From Phoronis pallida (taxonomy: Eukaryota > Phoronida > Phoronidae), in assembly GCA_028565715.1 (NCBI GenBank), contig JAOXYC010227015.1, forward strand, positions 1 through 10,761: 10,761 bases of DNA. Direction: 5' to 3'. Positions 7,922 to 10,761 of the stretch are shown here, piece by piece (within the stretch, counting starts at the first letter, position 1; each line of letters starts with the position of its first letter). The notes below the pieces were generated by a model, which worked only from the letters and a program-made list of their open reading frames with translations, did no database searches and was not told the DNA's origin. The position numbers were made by a program, and so were the translations under genes.

Positions 7922-7927
7922 TTTATT
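7922..7927 (-). terminator. Kinase gene poly(A) signal candidate
   Basis: The minus-strand AATAAA lies only about ten bases past the TAG stop (7939..7937). If used, the 3'-UTR would be unusually short. No other close signal is obvious. Confidence 0.4.
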
Positions 7928-7936
7928 CTTAAGTGA

Positions 7937-9116
7937 CTATACAACATCAAACTCCACTGCATCTTCTATAAGTCCAACATAAGCTTCAATAACATTTTTG
8001 GTGCCTTCTGACAGGCCCTCAGCCCTTTCTCGCTCAAGTTTCTCCCGTTTTAACTCATCAATTCTCCTCACAAATTCTTCCTCGGTTGCAGCCTCGCGAC
8101 GAATCTTTTCAACAAGTTCAAAAACTCCCTCATCCGAATGTTTGAACCTCTGAACCCTGGCGCTAAACATTATTCCAAAAATGGCTGTTTTCTTGAAAAG
8201 ACCCTTTAAGACATCGAGCGTGAATTCTGGGAACTCGAACTGACAGTGTTGTAGGACTCTCATGAACGATTCGTGGTACAATTCCAGCAGTTCACCTAAA
8301 TGAGCTTTTCTCAAACTCCGAGAAGTATTCCAGAAAATGAAATAAGACAGGTCGGTCGTGGGCAAAGCATAGCGCACAAGGTGTAGATCGAGCAACTTGA
8401 TTTCTACCGGTGTTTCAACACCGTCGATTTCCTCGTATCTAAACAACATGTTGTTGCACCACGAATCACCATGGCAAATAACAGCGTAAGGTTCTTCGGG
8501 TTGCAACACTTCACGCATTTTTTCAACTGCATTTTTGATATCCAGAAACTTCAAAGCGCGTGCCTTGATTTCATCAGAGCAAGAAGATCGCTGCACTTCT
8601 TCGACCATATCTTTAACACCATTTGTATAACCGTCATGGAAACTTTCGAACGCCGAACCAAATTGAGCTTCCTTGAATACCAACGGGAACTTGGTTTTCA
8701 AAGTCTCTGGTTCTCTGCGTTTGAGAACCATTGAAAGAGCATGCCATGTAGCTAAACACTTCATCACTAATTTACAATGACTTAGATCTGCTCCTTTGCT
8801 CTTATCGATCATTTTGAAACCGGCTGGACACATGTCTTCAACCAAAACTACTCCTGGCGTGTTCACAGCGTCTTCTGACCCATAAAAGAACCTTGGTATC
8901 GGCGGTAGTAAAGGTTCGACCCCTGCATCTTTATAAAGGCAGGTACTATTTCAACGTAGGCGCATATCTCCCTCTTGAACAGGCCAGCATGTAGCATCAT
9001 TTCATGCGTTACTTGGTTATCTTGGCTCGTTTTGAGAATTAAGTTGTATTCTTTTGGTGTCCCGTTACATATTGCTTCAACCTTAACACGAAGTACAAAC
9101 GTTGCAAAATTATCTC
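7937..9116 (-). CDS. Kinase exon 2 (frameshift inside)
   Basis: The exon follows acceptor TTTTTTTCAG (AG at 9118-9117) and ends at TAG 7939..7937. The first part (9116 to about 8940) encodes the N-lobe in one frame. The part from about 8939 to the stop encodes the rest of the N-lobe and the whole C-lobe in a frame needing one extra base. In the first frame translation would stop at a TGA about 75 bases past the shift. No second lesion is seen in the remaining 330 codons. Confidence 0.9.
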
Positions 9117-9431
9117 CTGAAAAAAAGACAAATCGTCAAATAACATTAAATGAAATATTTTATTTACTTGTTAGTTTTGTCACAATGCAGGAATGACCCT
9201 TAGTCCCTATCTTATATCACATGTGAGTAACTTAATAGCATCAACTATTTTAATCTACCTGACAAATGTAACCAGGTAACACAAACCTAATTTTCCCGCC
9301 CATTTCACTCCAAAATTATTGATTGTGACGTCTTCAACTTTCTCTGTCTGTCTGATGGCTTTCTCAAGTATCTCTCTTGTAATCACTCTCGCCACCTTGT
9401 CGATGTTTCTTTTTCCTACAGAGTCGCCCAT
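7937..9431 (-). CDS. EcKL/CHK-like small-molecule kinase, two exons, one frameshift
   Basis: This gene belongs to the ecdysteroid-kinase-like (EcKL, Pfam EcKinase; SMART CHK) family, cytosolic kinases with an aminoglycoside-phosphotransferase fold that phosphorylate small alcohols such as steroids. Exon 1 is 9431..9287 (48.3 codons), then a 170-bp GT-AG intron (9286..9117, phase 1), then exon 2 at 9116..7937. Allowing for one missing base, the product is about 441 residues, normal for the family. Visible motifs are GDNFATFVLRVKV (49-61), candidate ATP lysine K77 in LILKT, E98 in FKREI, LVEDM (140-144), the catalytic loop HGDSWCNN (H264, D266, N271), and the metal-binding D292 in LLDLHL, followed by DLSYFIF. 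The reading frame shifts near 8929-8940: upstream YVEIVPA and downstream KDAGVEPLLPP both fit the family but lie in different frames. The gene is either a young pseudogene or carries a sequencing or assembly error. The start ATG (ACAATGG) is in good context. The substrate is unknown. Confidence 0.9.
9287..9431 (-). CDS. Kinase exon 1
   Basis: ATG 9431..9429 opens a frame of 48 codons plus one base, then donor GT at 9286-9285. The text includes VITREILEKA and NNFGVKWAGKLG. The helix followed by a short strand before the glycine-rich GDN is the usual N-terminus of the family. The split codon gives glycine across the intron. Confidence 0.88.
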
Positions 9432-10012
9432 TGTTACAGCAATTGTGGTAGGCCTACAACCACAGCTGTGTGCTGAAACAGTTTTACTTACAGGACACAG
9501 TGATAGGTACTGATTCTATACTTTGTCATTAAAAATAAAAGATAAACGCTTCTCAGATAATGTAACCGTAGAAAACTAGGTTCGGCCGTAGGTCAATGAC
9601 CGGAGGTCATCGTCCTATCTAATATTTGTTTAGTGCCTAATGCATCCGACGTTTAACTGAGTTGAACAATACAATTCAATGCAAACTCTTTTATTTCAGA
9701 TCAATCGGTATTACAACAAAAGAAATTAAATAAGCTAATAAAAGTAGTACCTGTGAGACCCGACGAAAACTGACAGGATAATAAACCACTTCGTCATCCT
9801 GGGCTACAAAATTAACTAATCAAAGAGAATAAACTAAAAGGTTCAAATGTCACATTTACAAAATACACAAATATTTGCAGTTCGTCTCAACGGGAGTATT
9901 ACCATTTAATTTATGTGCCATTTAAAATAGCTACGGTATATAATATTTTAAAATATTTTTATGCAAAATTTAAAGATGCATAAGTAATTGCAGTGAAAAG
10001 TCGTTGAACTTT
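9432..10012. other. Upstream region of kinase gene, no gene seen
   Basis: The kinase promoter should lie here, but I can point to no clear TATA or initiator element. The only distinct mark is the palindrome GTAGGCCTAC at 9448-9457, 17 bases before the start codon and probably within the leader. Confidence 0.4.
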
Positions 10013-10367
10013 AAAGATACTGTCTCCTCGTTGGTGAGGATCTGGGGTCAAAATTCAAATCAACTAGAAATTGTGTGTACGAGTCCTTTGATGAATATAA
10101 TAACCTGCATCTGAGTAAAAAAATTCAAAACAAACTGAAAAGGGGTAAATTTGAGCTTTTTATCCTAAAAAGGTGTAAATTTCGAAAACCTACTCGTACG
10201 AGAAGGTTTTTTTGGATACAAAGATCTCAAATTTATCCCTTTACCGATTTTTTGAATTTTTTTACCAAGATGCAGGTTAATTATATTCATCAAAGGACTC
10301 TTACACAAAATTTCTAGTTGATTTGAATTTTGACCCAAATCCTCACCAACGAGGAGACAGTATCTTT
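10013..10367. mobile_element. Fold-back MITE, 355 bp, arms nearly full length
   Basis: The ends are inverted copies: AAAGATACTGTCTCCTCG at 10013 and its reverse complement ending at 10367. Matching continues inward through TTGGTGAGGA, GGGTCAAAATTCAAAT, CAACTAGAAATT, TCCTTTGATGAATATAAT, CCTGCATCT and AAATTTGAG to a central perfect palindrome CTCGTACGAG (10193-10202). Almost the whole element is therefore two arms of about 170 bp with hardly any loop. No coding capacity is present. Flanking target duplications are not clear. A relative lies at 3496-3700. The superfamily is unassigned. Confidence 0.88.
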
Positions 10368-10438
10368 GAATAAAAAAACATAAGACATGCAGCAATTATT
10401 AAAAAATTAAAGTGGCAAAAAATGACAATAATGACCCT

Positions 10439-10487
10439 AATAAGCGCCCCGGGCGCTTGGAAAATTCGGGAAAAGGGGGCGCTTATT
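10439..10487. repeat. GC-rich inverted repeat AATAAGCGCCCC/GGGGCGCTTATT
   Basis: The arms are 10439-10450 and 10476-10487, perfect over 12 bp with a 25-bp spacer. The left arm also pairs with the adjacent GGGCGCT (AGCGCCC-C-GGGCGCT at 10443-10457). It may be the terminus of a DNA transposon or an old satellite unit; I cannot assign it. Confidence 0.7.
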
Positions 10488-10681
10488 TGGAAGAAATTTT
10501 CTGGATTCACGCATGCAGCTAGTCCGTTAGAGCGAGCAATGGAAGAGTTCATTTTCAAAAAGGGGTTTAGACTTGGAAATAAAATAAACACACTCAAGGA
10601 CCATGCTTATTATTCTAAATATTTGTTAGTTACAAAAAAATACGTTTGATAGCAGGTTTCGGGAGAGGAAAAACAAGGTAA

Positions 10682-10761
10682 ATTGCTGCCCGCCTCATTA
10701 CTCGAACATCACAGCGAGAGCATGTTACACCCGTGCTTCGAGACTTACACTGGCTTCCAGT
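10682..10761 (+). mobile_element. Non-LTR retrotransposon fragment (RT C-terminal region), cut by window edge
   Basis: The frame starting at 10682 reads IAARLITRTS, then QREHVTPVLRDLHWLPV up to the window end. AARL(I/V)TRT and HVTPVLRDLHWLPV are hallmark residues just after the reverse-transcriptase domain of many LINE ORF2 proteins in animals (CR1/L2/RTE-like; the clade cannot be fixed from 26 residues). A TAA stop lies directly before the frame at 10679-10681, so this is a 5'-truncated or decayed copy that continues to the right. Confidence 0.85.

Noticed and set aside
8471-8734. Plus-strand frame inside the kinase gene
   Set aside because: It is an antisense shadow of the conserved kinase coding sequence.
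8929-8946. The kinase frameshift as a tiny intron (GT...AG)
   Set aside because: The possible intron would be under 20 bases, far too short for splicing; a one-base deletion explains the shift fully.
10422-10649. 75-codon plus-strand frame near the right edge
   Set aside because: It begins in the GC-rich inverted repeat, shows no known motif, and sits among transposon remains.

Overview
The window looks like nuclear DNA from an invertebrate animal, most likely a marine deuterostome (echinoderm, hemichordate or similar). The reasons are split genes with GT-AG introns, AATAAA poly(A) signals, low GC, a tRNA-derived SINE with an (ATT)n tail, fold-back MITE copies, a LINE fragment and an excess of the palindrome TAGGCCTA. 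The species assignment is pattern recognition only; no search was possible.

Layout, left to right. (1) 1-2692, minus strand: the first three coding exons of a CYP2-like microsomal cytochrome P450 (2692..2500, 1477..1325, 470..301). The rest of the gene lies beyond the left edge. Its introns hold a 26/27-bp minisatellite (1-198) and a 19-21-bp periodic repeat (about 618-880). (2) 2731-3700: repeats just upstream of the P450 start codon, namely a full SINE, a TG tract, a GC-rich array of about 120-bp units built on GCGAAGC mini-hairpins, and a diverged MITE copy. (3) 3700-5560: no recognisable gene; candidate P450 leader elements and a short direct-repeat cluster. (4) 5569-6302, plus strand: SMIM20/MITRAC7, a 73-residue mitochondrial inner-membrane assembly factor for cytochrome c oxidase, with a probable 5'-UTR intron and a poly(A) signal. 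(5) 6351-6655: a tandem duplication of about 157 bp, then AT-rich DNA. (6) 7922-9431, minus strand: a two-exon EcKL/CHK-like small-molecule kinase, complete in outline but carrying one single-base frameshift. (7) 10013-10367: a fold-back MITE whose two arms cover almost the whole element; then a GC-rich hairpin and, at the right edge, the reverse-transcriptase C-terminal region of a non-LTR retrotransposon.

The three genes are not an operon. P450 and SMIM20 are divergent; SMIM20 and the kinase are convergent. P450s and EcKL kinases have both been linked to xenobiotic or steroid metabolism (oxidation and phosphorylation), so their proximity is noteworthy but unproven as a functional cluster. 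The most interesting points are the loss of the phoenixin amidation glycine in this SMIM20, the lone frameshift in an otherwise well-kept kinase gene, the fold-back MITE family, and the mini-hairpin repeat array. I found no clear evidence of a wholly new multi-gene system.
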